Shown piece by piece: positions 1-12,291 of a stretch of 64,000 nt of DNA (position 1 is its first letter; each line of letters opens with the position of its first letter). The notes under the pieces were generated by a model. That model saw nothing but the letters and a program-made list of their open reading frames with translations. It was not told the origin of the DNA and did not search any database. A program made the translations under genes and the position numbers. The DNA is from Ampullaceana balthica. Its lineage: Eukaryota > Mollusca > Gastropoda > Lymnaeidae. The stretch is from NCBI GenBank assembly GCA_944989445.1, contig CALYLW010001203.1, positions 1 through 64,000 on the forward strand, in the 5' to 3' direction.

Positions 1-110
1 CGATAGTTGCGCACACGGACAATGGCGCACACCGACAAATGCGGACACCGACAATCCCGCACAGTGACAAATGCGAACGGCTATATAAGCGCACACCGAC
101 AAAAGCGCAA
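1..110. repeat. Left terminal inverted repeat arm of the MULE (inner part)
   Basis: GC-rich repeats of the form GCGCACACCGACAA stand out from the AT-rich interior. The arm matches the reverse complement of about 8318-8430, including the segment GCACAGTGACAAATGCGAAC and a TATATAAGC box. The outer end lies before base 1. Confidence 0.75.
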
Positions 111-1147
111 ACTGACAATGAAGCTATATTTAAAACAAAAAAAACATGTTTAAATATAATTTAGTTCAAATAGTTTTCAGTATCAGGAAGGAAGGCAAAG
201 TATGGAGGGAAAAAAGGAACAAAATAGACAACAAAAGAAAGTGAATTTAAAATAATTCAGAAAAAATATTAAATGTCGAAATAATATTTTCATCTATGAG
301 AGTGGAAGATACAAAACTAACTGAACCGTGGCTAACTGGTTTTAACTTCTTTCAATTTCATTCAATCATTGTCATTTATACACATTTTCATTGAAAACCT
401 TAGCGTTTATTGAATCTTAAGACAAAAAAATCGCTATTTGAGGAAGAGAATGGAAGGTTAGTATAATAATAACAGTGGAAAACTTTAAAAATATAAATAT
501 TTAGCAGCAGTATAAGTATAAATAAATAAATTATAAAGTTAAAGTATAGTGTCAGTTCAGTATAGTCAGTAGGCATATAAGTATAGTATAGTATAATTCA
601 GTATAGTGTATAGTATTATTCTTTTATTATTATTATTATGTATACTAATGACTAGTGAGTCTAAGTCTAATTTAGTTAATTTAGTCTAATGCAATGCTTG
701 ACAATGCTATTTTAATAGTTTTACTTTTACTATTTGGCATTGGCAATATAATCAATAATAAGTCTTATAAGTTAATAAGCCTATTTCAATTTCATAATTC
801 ATAATATTAAAAATTAAGTCAAGTCATTTACTATGATATAAATTTAGTTTAAGACTAATGCTAAAATAATTTAAATAATATTACTATTAATCATAAATAC
901 TATAAGTATTATGTTAGGTTTTTATTTCAACTTTTAAAACCTAAAACTAAAATAATATTTTTTATTGTGAAATTGACAAATTAAATTACATATTATAAAT
1001 TACAGTACTACATAAGATTAAAATTAAAACTATTTAAAATACTTTTACATAGTTATTTAATTAAGTATGGATAGATATAAAATTTATAAAATAATTAATG
1101 AAATGATAATGTAAAAAAATATCATTAGAAGAAATAGATATGACTAT

Positions 1148-1315
1148 CAGGGCCATCTTAACCCATAGGCCCATTGGGCATTTGCCCGGGGGCCCACGAG
1201 CATAGGGGCCCCATTGGAATATATTTATTTATATATATTATGTATATTTATTTTTATTCCTGCGCGCGCACTCTTTCTTTGCCCGGGTGCCCAAAATGGT
1301 GTAAAGACGTCTCTG
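1148..1315. mobile_element. hAT-type MITE with 8-bp target site duplication
   Basis: A 168-bp insert starts CAGGGCCATCTTAAC and ends with the complement of CAGAGACGTCTTTAC (11 of 15 match). It is flanked by the exact 8-bp direct repeat ATGACTAT at 1140-1147 and 1316-1323. The inner part holds GGGCA..CCCGGG inverted motifs. An 8-bp duplication and CAG..CTG ends fit the hAT superfamily. There is no coding capacity. Confidence 0.75.
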
Positions 1316-2390
1316 ATGACTATGACTTATTAGTCATTAGTGTAAAATAATTTTGGACCAGGAATCTGAGGATTGCCTATTATTTTCAAAAAATTTTAAA
1401 AACAATTATACTATACAGTTAACACTGTTAACAGATTATTGTTTTTATATTTTTTAAATTCACGCCACATGTCTATATCAATAGTTCAATATCTAATGTA
1501 AGTCTCAGCCTAACTAACTTATATTTAGAGGTTTAGAGCTGCACCAAGTTATAATTTTTTATAAAATTTAGTTCCTTGATAACTTAAAACTTAAAAGTAA
1601 TTATTTTTTTAAAAAATGTTTTGATTTAAAACGAATTTTGAATATAAATTTGCTTATCTCTTATCAACAATACTATAAACTTAAATACTTTTGCATCTCT
1701 GGTACCATACATCATTGGATCCAAGATTTCCTTTTTTGAAGTACGCAAACTGTAATAATTGTAATTATTAAAAAATCTACATAAGCAACAATAATGGTTA
1801 GCTCAGGAGTTCCACAATGACATTTTATAGGCTGCCTACCAGTGTTCCTTTTAATTTTAAATAATAAAACCTAGACAAACACTAGAGGAAAGAACACAAA
1901 ATAAAGTATTAATATGGCATAAAACAATCAATTCTAGCTTGGAAATACAACACAAAGATATTTAATTAATGTAATACAATTCTCAAATAGATGAAAACAC
2001 TGTTCTCATTCTGTATGTAAGAACAAACAAATAAAAATTCTTGTTCTTTCTGTATATTTATCCGACGTGGAATGAGTTACCTGATCAAACCAGGAAATTC
2101 AATTCTAATAAAAATATGTCTAGATATAAAACCATAGATAAGCGTTGGACGTCAGTATCTTCTGTATAGAAGAAGTGTGTTAAAAATAAGATAATAGGAA
2201 TGTTAGTTTTTATGTTAATGATAAGATATTGCTGCTAATAAATAATTTTTCATTTTCATTTGATAGTCCCAACAATGGAATTTTCAAGAAGTCAAGGTGG
2301 CAACGAGGTTTTAAGCTACCAAGGCTTTGATATCTTTATTTCCGGAATAACAATGGGGTTCTAACTTGGCGATGCAGACAGAATCGAGCA

Positions 2391-3515
2391 ATGAAGTGTC
2401 ATGCTAATATAAAGACACACAACAACACCATAGTGAGACCCCCAATGGACCATTGTCATGATGCCTGCCCTCAAAAAGTGGAAGCCAACCTTGCCAGAAG
2501 CTTGATGAAGCAAGCCATGAAGTCTGCAGTAAGTGCTACTCCTCGAAATGTCATGGGGAGTGTACTGTCGCATGTAAGCAGCGATGTCTTGGCACACATA
2601 CCAAAACAATCGTCACTATCAAGAACTCTGTTACGTCACAGAAAAGATGGTAATGTTCCTAACCCAGGAACAATAAATTTTGTAATTCCAGACAAATACA
2701 CTGACTTTGTACTACAAAATTCAGGAGTTAATGATCCTGATAGAATTTTAATATTAGGTGATTTGGAGTTGTTAAATGAACTAAATAAAGACACAATATA
2801 TGGAGATGGTACTTTTGACAAAGTACCGACCATGTTCTGCCAGCTTTATACTTGGCATGCCAAAGTCGGAAATGCATACCCACCATGTCTGTATGTTTTA
2901 TTGCAAAAAAAAACCATGGGAACCTATAACAGAATGTTTGACATTATGAAAAGCCTTTTGCCGAATTCGGCACCGCAAAAAGTCTTAGTTGATTTTGAAA
3001 AAGCCTGCATGAATGCAGTAAGAATAGCTTTCCCCAATGCTGAGGTAAAAGGTTGTTATTTTCATCTATGCCAAAGCCTTGTTCGTAAAGTTAACAGTGG
3101 TGGACTTAAGGCTGAATTTCAATCAGACATTGAAATGAGATTGAAATTAAAATCTCTTGCTGCACTAACTTTTGTCCCAGTTGATGATGTGAGGAATGTT
3201 TTTGCTCAGCTAGCAGCTACTTTTCCAAATGCTGAGAGTTACAATGAGATCCTAACATACTTTTTTTCAACCTACATTGAAGGGGCAGCAGGCAGAGATC
3301 CTCAGTTCCCCATCCGCTTATGGAATCACCATGATGCAGCTTTTCAACAGTGCCCTAAAACAAAAAACTGTTGTGAGAGATTTCACAATGCTCTTAATTC
3401 ATTATTCCACTGCAGTCATCCCAGTATATGGTTCCTTTTTGATGGACTTCAGAGGGATCTGTCCATTCACAGATTGACACTGGTAAATACTCAGGCAGGC
3501 CATGTAGAGGTGTAA
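2391..3515 (+). CDS. MULE transposase with FLYWCH finger, decayed
   Basis: Longest ORF of the MULE, 374 residues from ATG. Its start reads WRCRQNRAMKCHANIKTHNN and then DHCH, the C-C-H-x-H end of a FLYWCH zinc finger. The first half of the finger is in another frame from 2275 (MEFSRSQGGNEVLSYQGF), so there is a frameshift near 2340. The MULE DDE core follows: first Asp in YGDGTFD, second Asp in VLVDFEKAC, a C-x2-H (GCYFHLCQSL) and Glu in CCERFHNALN. The ORF stops at GHVEV, but frame-shifted family-like sequence (EENDKLKY) continues to about 3597. So the transposase has lost its frame at both ends and is probably inactive in cis, although the central domain is intact. Known family role: cut-and-paste transposition in the nucleus. 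Confidence 0.72.
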   Translation: MKCHANIKTHNNTIVRPPMDHCHDACPQKVEANLARSLMKQAMKSAVSATPRNVMGSVLSHVSSDVLAHIPKQSSLSRTLLRHRKDGNVPNPGTINFVIPDKYTDFVLQNSGVNDPDRILILGDLELLNELNKDTIYGDGTFDKVPTMFCQLYTWHAKVGNAYPPCLYVLLQKKTMGTYNRMFDIMKSLLPNSAPQKVLVDFEKACMNAVRIAFPNAEVKGCYFHLCQSLVRKVNSGGLKAEFQSDIEMRLKLKSLAALTFVPVDDVRNVFAQLAATFPNAESYNEILTYFFSTYIEGAAGRDPQFPIRLWNHHDAAFQQCPKTKNCCERFHNALNSLFHCSHPSIWFLFDGLQRDLSIHRLTLVNTQAGHVEV

Positions 3516-3598
3516 AAAATTAAAATACCAAGATCTTCATGTATTAGTCGCTAATTCTGAGCAGGGCTATGCTGAAGAGAATGACAAGTTGAAATATT

Positions 3599-3626
3599 AA
3601 GATAAGATAAGATAAGATAAGATAAT
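3599..3626. repeat. (GATAA)n microsatellite
   Basis: About five tandem GATAA units directly after the end of the transposase remnant. Confidence 0.85.
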
Positions 3627-4484
3627 ATTTGAGGAGGCTTGCTAATTTGCAGTAACGAACATTAGGAAATATTTTGTATTTTATTATCTATAAGTATAAG
3701 TTTCAATTTAGAAGTAATTAAATAAAATATATATTAGTAATATTAAAATTGTTCTTTTCATATTTTTAAGTCATCTATACTCAATGTTGTTATATAACTG
3801 CACTCTAGTTAGCAATTTGTTAATTAATTAAATTAAAAAATAAAAATTGAAAATAAAAAGACAAAAAAAGTCATAATAAGTTGAGAAATTATGTAGTCGG
3901 GTACCTCAGCCAGAAGCTGGGCAAACCATGCTTTACATAAAATATAGTAATACTAATATAATACTAATACTAATAATACATTGTAATTGTATTCAATACT
4001 AAAACATTCATATCCTAATTAAACATAAAATATACTGTCATTGATGGAAAACATTACAGCACTGGTTAAATCCCTTTCCTCCCCATATGAATATGATTCC
4101 ACATTTCTTTGAGATTACATACCCCATTATAATCCTGTTGTGTAACGGGATACCATTCGTAAAGTAAATCCCTTTCCCCTATTAAATACATGTACATATA
4201 CTTTAATGGGATCACATAGCTCAGTAGCCTATTATCCCATTGCATAAAGTGATCCCGTTTTTTCATAGAGTCACCTTGCCCTCACATGATTCCATATTTA
4301 ATTTGAGATTTCATGCCCAATTATGTTCCTGTTGATATAACAGAAAAGCCTAGCAGTCATTGATGTCACATTATCCGTGTGAATCCTATTTATGCTATAG
4401 TCCATTGGAAAAGTGTTTCCAATTGCTTGTATACATTTAAATAAGATCTCTTTCTGATTCGGGATACTATCCACTGTTAATACA

Positions 4485-5320
4485 TTTTCTTGGCGCCATT
4501 TAATCTACTTAAGAGATATGACTCAGTATGGTAGTAATTATAAAAGCAATTATGGCTAGGGAGATATTATAAAATACCAAAACTATGAGTTGGCCATGAT
4601 GGCTAGGAAGGCATACTAAAATACCAAAACTATTTGTAAACTGATAATACAAACTAATTTATAAGTTTCAAAAGTTGAAATCAAGAGAAACAAAATTAGT
4701 TGAATGATTTTTAAATGTTTATTATTTTAATATTTTACTTTTGAAAATAACTTTCTTTCGCCATTTAATCTATTAAAAATGATTCAGTATGGTAGCAATT
4801 AGTACAGCCATTAAGCCTAAGGATATACTGTATACTAAAATACTTAGACTATGAGTAAACTTATAAAACATGTACAAACTATCCTATAAGTATCACATGT
4901 ACATTAGTTTCAAAATTGTAATGAAAAGAAAGAAAAATACTTGAATTATCTTTAAAATGTAAATTACATTTAAACTTTTCAAAATAAAACACATAACAGT
5001 TAAATGTTTCTAAAAAAATTGAATTTTTAAAATAGAAAAAATAAAGAAATGTATACATGAGGCATACACATATGAAATTATTATTAAATCTTGTTACACA
5101 CAACAATTTGACAGATTCACTACTTAATAACTCTTTGATTGACAAAAAAAATGTAACTTAGATATACACTTTCTTTGGCCATTTAATCTACTGACAGATA
5201 TGATTCAGTATGGTAGTACATGTAATTATTATAGCCATTATGGCTAGGGAGATATAATAAAATATCAAAACTACATGTATTTGTAAACTTTCGTCACAAT
5301 GTTTAATGAAAATACTGCCT
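4485..5320 (+). repeat. Three direct copies of a ~130-bp AT-rich repeat
   Basis: The block CCATTTAATCTA..ATTCAGTATGGTAG..AGCCATTA..GGCTA..GATAT..AAAATA occurs at about 4485, 4750 and 5168 in the same orientation, with diverged spacers of 130-290 bp. No reading frame. Inside the MULE. Confidence 0.7.
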
Positions 5321-8317
5321 TTCATTTTCACACTTTCCATAAAGCAAGTTACTTAAAAATATATTGAGTTATTGTTAAAAAATACTTTTCATCTGAACAT
5401 TTGAGAAGCATTCAATAACAAATAAATTAAATTAACAATTATATTTTAAATCTAGTGCTACAAACTCTTCACATTGTCATTTAATTGACTTATTGGCAAA
5501 GAGTCCTTAAAAATCATCCCCACCAAACATGTGTTTGTCTAGAGTCTACTATACTAATACTAAACTATTACAGAATTAATGAGGAAGCACTAGTCACTAG
5601 AGCTTAATATTAATAGCAACAGGAATAAAAAAAAATTTAACTGAAAGAATATTGCTGCTGAAAGAATATTGCTGGAAATTATAATAATATATAGAGTAGT
5701 AATAACCTTTAATTTCAAGTTTGCGTATTGTTCTAATGGTAGTTTAAATCCTAATTGCAAAGTTATGTGTAATAAAATAACAGTAATTTCATCATTCAAT
5801 TAGGACTTCCTTCTACACTATAAATAACCAAGATTATGACAAATTATGTACCTAATAAATCTGCGGGTTAAAGTAAAGAGGGGCTAAGGGCCTAAGGGGT
5901 CGGAATAAAACTACGTGTTAATCACTAATAATAATTTTTCAAATCGGTAGCATGAATGCATGTTTTAAAACGTACTAACTATATGCTTAAGTAGTAGTAT
6001 TATAAACTGTTATTTGTTTAATAATCATTTTACGAGCTTCCATAATACTACGATGGTTTAACATGCTGATTAAGACTTAAATATCCAATAAAATGTTTTT
6101 AAATGACATCTCTTAAAAATCATGACCTAGCAGTACTACTAGAACGAACAATTTATTACTATACTTATACATTTAAAAGTTATTTGTTTTAAAATATGCA
6201 TACAATTATTATTAAATTTATTATGATTATTAATATATTGTTAGCTTTAAACGTGATGTATTTTTGCTGAAAACCAACAATATCCATTATTAAATTTAGG
6301 CACTTAAATACTCGTTCGCGCATCGTTCTGCGCATGTCGTAAATTTACGGAAAAACTTTTTCGGAAAATTTTGATTAGCTCTACGGGGACCCCCGAATTA
6401 TGCGTTTTACGTCACAGTAATTGAAAAACAAATGAATGTTGTCATTGAGTAGGTCTAATAATAGTCTTCCGGTGACGCTATAACTTTGCAAGCAACGAGG
6501 TGTTCCCCGGAGAATTTTCTGTGTCTCTTCCAACATCGTTAAGCTACTAATGTCTCACTCATTCTGTATTTTATTAAGATAATTAACTAGGACTCAAAGA
6601 TAATTAATAAACATAATAATTTGGTTTAGAAAATCATTGATTTCATCAATGTAGCCTTCCAACATAAGCGGTAGACCTCCATTCATATTTTGACCAAACA
6701 TCGGCACCGTAAAAAACAAAAATGGCCGATTTTTTCTTGTTCACCGGCGTTGTATTTTACCATGAAAGACAACTCAACACCTAATTTATGCATTTTTGCA
6801 ATCTTTTAACATCCGAATAAAAACAAATAAAACAATGAAATTTATTTGAAAATAACGGAGAAGTGATGATAATACTTTTAAAAAGTCAATACTAATATAA
6901 GATGGATGAACATACATCGATGAAATTAAAATGAATAAACACTTGTCTAAAATATTAGCTAATATTAAAATTAATACTAATACTAGTAGGGCCTAATTAG
7001 ATTAGTAATACTAATACTACTAAACTATTACTACGTATGATATCAAAGTCAGTTTACTAAAATATGCCAAATTAAAATTAGATCCTAATCCTAGTAGTTT
7101 TCTAGTATTAAATTTAATAGTAATAGTATTATTAAAATACCAAATAACTGGTATTTTATTTATAACAATGTTAACAATTAAATTAAGAACATAATTAAAT
7201 GTTTTGTCTAAGTCTAATAATAAGTCTAAATTAAGACTAATCTTGTCTTATAATTACATGTAATAATGGTGTTGTAATCCTTTTATTTAAAATTTAATGG
7301 TTTTTTTCATTGTAGGGTGATAGTGATATAATTATTAAAACAATATATTTTAAAAAAATTATCATTTACTAACCATCGCCATCATCTTTTTACAAAGATA
7401 TTGACATAGACATTTGACAAAGATATTTTTTACAAAATCAATCAAAAGAAATAAATCTCATTAATTAAAATTAAATAATATAACAAAGTATGGGTATAAT
7501 AACAAGAGATAATAATAATATTCCATTGCAGAACTTGGAATTCCTTTAATTGCCAAATAGTTGACAAAGACAATGACAAAGCTTATGAATGACATACAGA
7601 GAAACTTGCATACAAGTTATTTACTCAGTAAATGACAGGGAAAATGTTCTTATCTTTTAATTTGATACTTAAATCTTCAAATATTTGTTCATTTCATTTT
7701 AATTTGAAATTTTAGTAATCAGACCTGTCGTCGGTGTGGTATATTTTAACAAATAATTTTTAATAATTTGCATTAAATTTTATTTTAAAGTCAAATACTT
7801 ACCCTTCAAACATTTAAATATAGTTATTGATTTAATTGTACCATATATTCAATTAAAATGCAATAGGCATGCAAAAGTTTGAACTGATTTGTATTTTTTT
7901 TATAATTTTCAACATCATTTTTTTCAACATGCCTTTAAATATATTTATTAAAAAATTCAAAATCTTGATTTACCTGAAACATTATTCATTGTTTTGTATA
8001 ATGGATTGTGAATGTCTCCTGAAAATTTGATACCCATATCTCTAAAATTAAAAAAGTTGTGAGGGAAAGAGTACAGAATTTTGAAATGTGGGTCAAACGT
8101 TTTGGAATAAATTATATAGGTTATATTAGGGGCAAAAAAAATTGACAAAAAAAATCATAACTCCACTTCTATAAAAGATAGAAAGACAAAACAGGTGTTG
8201 TTGAAAAGGTCTTAGCAAGCCCTTTAAAATGATATATTATTTAAGCCTATTGGACTTCATTTAAATTTTCTGTCAAAGTACCTACGGCATTATCATCTTT
8301 AAATTGGCGATGCATAA
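5321..8317. other. AT-rich stretch with no gene seen
   Basis: MULE interior. I see only short ORFs without family resemblance and many short TA-rich direct repeats. No splice-flanked coding block was found. Confidence 0.5.
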
Positions 8318-8525
8318 CTTGCTAATTGCGCATTTGTCGGTGTGCGCTTATATAGCCGTTCGCATTTGTCACTGTGCGGGATTGTCGGTGTCCGCATTTG
8401 TCGGTGTGCGCCATATGCGCAACTATCGGTGTTCGCGTTTGTCCTGTGCGCATTTGTGTCATTGCGGAATTGTCTGTGCGCGTTTGTCGTGTGCGCGATT
8501 GTCTTGTGCGCGTTTGTCACGGAAC
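8318..8525. repeat. Right terminal inverted repeat arm of the MULE
   Basis: About 200 bp of GCGC(G/A)TTTGTC(G)GTGTGCG subrepeats. The inner ~110 bp is the reverse complement of bases 1-110. The outer part ends near TTTGTCACGGAACC. The small ORFs on both strands here are products of the repeat. Confidence 0.75.
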
Positions 8526-8753
8526 CGTGCAAAGGGACATCACTCGTGATTTCCGAATTACGACATAAGAAAACACGTAAGGCATTGTACTGAAAGGAAT
8601 TTCCCGAAAACTGTTATAAAAATTTTACGCTATTCATTGAAAGTTTTATATTTAGAAATTTACTAATAACTTCTGTAATCTGTTTTAGAAACATAATTTG
8701 ACCTTTATGGATTTAACGTTTCCCATCATATAATACTAAAACGTTGTCATTGG

Positions 8754-8933
8754 CAATGTTCCCTATAAGCTTCGCGGTGGCGCGGCCGTGCAGATTTCTT
8801 ACTGACTCCACGCAGCGTTTTAGAATTACCGCGCATCCAATTTTGTAAAATATTGCCAAAAAATGGCTGTGCAACTTTGCACACGAGTTTTTTTACTTTG
8901 CACATGGACCAACCAATTTTAGAGGGAACATTG
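8754..8933. mobile_element. hAT-type MITE with 8-bp target site duplication
   Basis: A 180-bp insert begins CAATGTTCCCTATAA and ends with the complement of CAATGTTCCCTCTAA (14 of 15). It is flanked by the exact 8-bp duplication GTCATTGG (8746-8753 and 8934-8941). Non-coding. Confidence 0.78.
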
Positions 8934-8941
8934 GTCATTGG

Positions 8942-10230
8942 GTAGCTATAGAACATGCAACTTTAATCCCGTAAAAAAATATAAACTTATATAGTATAAA
9001 AAATGTAATTGTTTTGAAAAAGATTGCAAAAGTCCAATTAATTTGAAAAAAACTGATTTCTGTTTGTGTTATTTAATTGGTCCTCAGCAAACGTTTTCTA
9101 GTTGGAAGCAGGAAAATGAAAATAGTATTTGTATCTTGTTGTTTTTTTTAAAGTGTCAGTGTTCATTTTAATCCTGACTAAAGATATACAACGTAATTAT
9201 TTTTGGGTCTTGACATCTGTGAGAGGGAAATTTTAACATTTTCTTCATTTGAAAAATATTTAAAAAATTATAAAGCATGAAATGAGTTTCATGTTAACCA
9301 AAACAGCCATTCAAATTGTCATCTTATATATTTTTACGCCTTCTACCTGTTAGTTGTTCAATTATCTTCTGTTATCTGTTGGTAAGTAGATATATAGTAA
9401 CAAGCATCTTGATGTTCCTTTAAATAAAACATAACTAGGACTTTCACCCACAATAAGCTGTGGTCGGGAGTTACTGTAACATGTTCTTTTGACGTCCCTG
9501 TGGCATATTTCTGTCTCTGTTTGAGGGTGCATGGTCGTAAGCCATCATCAAGAGGTCATTTAATTAGCAGGCTCTCTACGGTTTAACAATCCGTCTTTAA
9601 CAGCTGACCCACATTATAGAACTCCCTATATAGATAGCATTAGTACTCAGGATCCTTATCTACAATGGCTGCTAGATTTGTTCGGTCATCAAGTCTGTGA
9701 TGTAATAAGGTTAATTCATATTGAATATTTGGTCGAAAACATTTGACAAAACCACAGCTCATGTATTTTTTTTTAAAATAACTGTGTCAGTCTCACGACA
9801 ACACTCGGCATTCTTTCATGTAGTCGTAAGTTGAATAACGTTGTTGTTTTTGTTTTGCGTGCATTGTGGGGGTGTACCCGCATTGCTGTATGGATGGTCG
9901 GAAACATATAGCAGCCTTTTGTCTAAGTGAATGGTTGGAAAGGTGGGTGTAGTCATTGGTATAGATCAGCGGCCTGAAATACACTGTTGACTTGAATTAA
10001 CTGAGTATTATTGTGTTATATTATAAGTGTGATGAATGTAAAGGATGGACATAACGTTTCATGAATAGCTTCTCAACATCCCCCGTTTGGTTAGACGTAG
10101 ACATAATAATTTGTGTATGGTTTATGTCCGTCAAATAATTATCTTGCCCTGCGATATGCATTTTGTTACATATAGACAAAAAAAAACACATGTGAGCCGA
10201 AGTTTGGCCTCCGTTAATATAGACATTGAA
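8942..10230. other. Intergenic stretch, nothing recognised
   Basis: No ORF with family resemblance, no RNA gene and no clear repeat boundary. Confidence 0.4.
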
Positions 10231-10234
10231 GCCA

Positions 10235-10320
10235 AATTTTCACGGGTACCAGGGCGGAATTTTACTACCCGGGTAATCGCACGGCAACGGGTTCCCTGGT
10301 TCCCGGGTACCCGTTGACAG
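10235..10320 (-). repeat. Probable hAT element end (GGGTACCCGGG-rich)
   Basis: On the - strand it reads TGTCAACGGGTACCCGGGAA followed by further GGGAACC/CCCGGGTA palindromic pieces, resembling the ends of some animal hAT elements. No duplication was found, so this is a remnant. Confidence 0.3.
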
Positions 10321-10331
10321 GCATTTTCGGA

Positions 10332-10369
10332 TAAACACACACACACAAACACACACACACACACATACA
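10332..10369. repeat. (CA)n microsatellite
   Basis: Imperfect CA/CACACAAA run. Confidence 0.85.
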
Positions 10370-10559
10370 CACTGTTATTTGAGCCTTAATTTAGCACTTA
10401 GCGATGTGCAGAAAGATATAATGACATCATTATATATTTATATATCAGTTGATTGTTGTATAGAGCATGTACCGAATAAAATATGGGCGAGTCTGCAATC
10501 AGGGTTATAGATAAGTACATATGTGTCATGCAAACAGGGTATGTATGAGCCTGACAAGA

Positions 10560-10610
10560 CGTCCCAAAATAACGAACGTTTCGGCAAAGAGCCTTCTTCA
10601 ACGAATAAGT
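10560..10610 (-). mobile_element. Diverged Penelope-like 3' end
   Basis: The - strand reads TTGAAGAAGGCTCTTTGCCG then AAACG. This matches the layout of the hammerhead-like core at 10979-11001, but the CTGATGA box is degraded to TTGAAGA. Confidence 0.4.
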
Positions 10611-10889
10611 AAATAAAAACAAAAACATTAAAAAAATTAAATTAAATTAAAACTTAGCTGCGGTGAAATCCAGAGCCAAAAAGAGGATATTGCACATCTA
10701 TCTACTTATAGAACATGTAATTTGTTGATTCATGTAAGGAAATCTGTTGATGGGTGATAGGGCTATGTGAAGCACATTTGACTGTCTGAATGTGTTGCCC
10801 TGGGGCAGGATTCGCTGGACCACAAGTTGAGTACATTAGATAGAGGCTTTTGGGCTATGTTTGAAATTTATCATATATAATAGGACTGC

Positions 10890-11010
10890 GATAAAGCTTT
10901 TAAATAAAATACACAAACAAATTGTGTAACGAAAACAATAAATTTGAGCTTTATTATTAAACTAACACGATGGTAAACGTTTCGGCTAATGCCTTCATCA
11001 GTATGTATGA
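10890..11010 (-). mobile_element. Penelope-like element 3' fragment
   Basis: About 110 bp shared with the copy at 30020-30125, including AACAATAAATTTGAGCTTTA and the hammerhead-like core. No coding part remains here. Confidence 0.6.
10979..11001 (-). ncRNA. Hammerhead-ribozyme-like core
   Basis: On the - strand: CTGATGA, a GGC/GCC stem II with ATTA loop, then GAAAC. These are the conserved boxes of a hammerhead ribozyme as found in Penelope-like elements. The cleavage triplet position reads ATC rather than GTC, and stem I pairing is weak, so activity is doubtful. Confidence 0.5.
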
Positions 11011-11019
11011 ATAATTGGT

Positions 11020-12095
11020 ATTTGAAGCTTAAAACTTCTATATAGACCGTAATAGTAATAGATAACTACGTCATGTTTCGTCAAGTGTCTATGTTCGTCA
11101 GATAGATAACGTTTTATCTTGACCGTTTAAAAAAATAAATTTTTAACCATGGAAACCAAACGTTACGGATGAGTAAATGTAATACTAATATATATTTATT
11201 TAAAAAAATTACAATAAAACACAAACATCCTTTACATTTACCTCTGATGAATAAGAAAGGAAACAGTGAATGGGGGTTTGTTTATGATCTGGTTCTCATG
11301 GCAATCTGAAACTAATATATTGTTGATATATTTAGCATAAGGCCTAAAGTATCATTAAAGTCATTGAAGGTAGAAAAAAAACCCACTCTATTGGCATCAG
11401 ATTTAACTCCGCAATTGCAAGGGCGTTCTTTAGATAAGTCTTGCGACTGCTGATAAATCAATTGAATGACACGTAATAATTTCTTAGAAGGCTGAGGTTT
11501 TATCAAGTTTTATTTTCATTTTTTTATTATGCATCCAAATCCAACGGGATTTCCCGTAGGGTTCGTATAAATTATTCTAAAAATTCAATGACTATTTATG
11601 TCAATCCTTTATAAAGCTAAACAAAACATCCCCCGCTACAACAGGAACAGTGCAGGTAATTTTTAAGGTTGTATTCATGCATCGCTTAGTATTCTTAAGT
11701 ACATGTACGGAAAGTCTACGTAAAGCAAACATGTTCAAAAATAGAAAGCAATACATGTATTACCATTTTTGATGGTTTTAATGTCACATTAATTTATAGA
11801 TTATTGTATATCATGCAAACTAAACATTTATTTTACAGTAACTTAAAATTGACAGAACACTTTATTGAATGATAGCTAAACATTTTTAAATGAACATAGT
11901 ATTTAATGTTTACTTCACAATATTTTTAAAAAGAATAATAAGCGAATTAAATATATACATAATACATTTCTATAAAAATATTTTTTAAGGAAAATTAAAA
12001 CTTAATAACATTCGTAAAAACAAAATGTCACACAATATATCTTAAATATTTAAATTTTGAAATCATCAATATTTATTTAATGCAGTGGTATCTTG
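11020..12095. other. AT-rich intergenic stretch, nothing recognised
   Basis: Only short ORFs without family features. Confidence 0.4.
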
Positions 12096-12097
12096 GG

Positions 12098-12236
12098 TTA
12101 CCAACGCCTCAGGTCACGAACGATTTGAGTGACGAACTATTCGGGTAAAGAACCATTCGGGTAATGAACAACTCATTCAATTTCAATTTTGCTGTGAATA
12201 TCGAAGAGTGCCTTGGGTTATGAACTGAGGTGTTAA
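12098..12236. repeat. Possible MITE remnant
   Basis: GGTATCTTGGGTTACCAACG followed by repeated GTGACGAAC/GGGTAAAGAAC/GGGTAATGAAC phrases, then CTTGGGTTATGAACTGAGG. It resembles a common animal interspersed repeat, but no clean inverted ends or duplication were found. Confidence 0.3.
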
Positions 12237-12291
12237 TGTTAGAGAGAGAGAGAGAGAGAGAGTGTGAGAGAGAGAGAGAGAGAGAGAGAGA
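12237..12291. repeat. (GA)n microsatellite
   Basis: AG run of about 55 bp with one GTGT interruption. Confidence 0.9.

Larger units (their letters stand above)
1..8525 (+). mobile_element. Large Mutator-like (MULE) DNA transposon, left end outside the window
   Basis: The first ~110 bases are the reverse complement of about 8318-8430, nearly base for base, with one small indel. This gives long terminal inverted repeats built from short GCGCAnACCGACAA-type subrepeats. Between them lies one transposase-like ORF with a FLYWCH finger and a MULE DDE domain (2275-3597). Long inverted repeats with internal tandem motifs around a MULE transposase are typical of Mutator-like elements. The right arm continues outward to about 8525 (..TTTGTCACGGAACC). 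The matching outer part of the left arm is cut off by the window edge, so the target site duplication cannot be seen. The rest of the interior is AT-rich and holds a hAT MITE and a local direct repeat. Confidence 0.68.

Noticed and set aside
8299..8593. Overlapping Cys/Arg-rich ORFs on both strands
   Set aside because: They lie in the MULE terminal repeat and reflect its GCGC-rich units.
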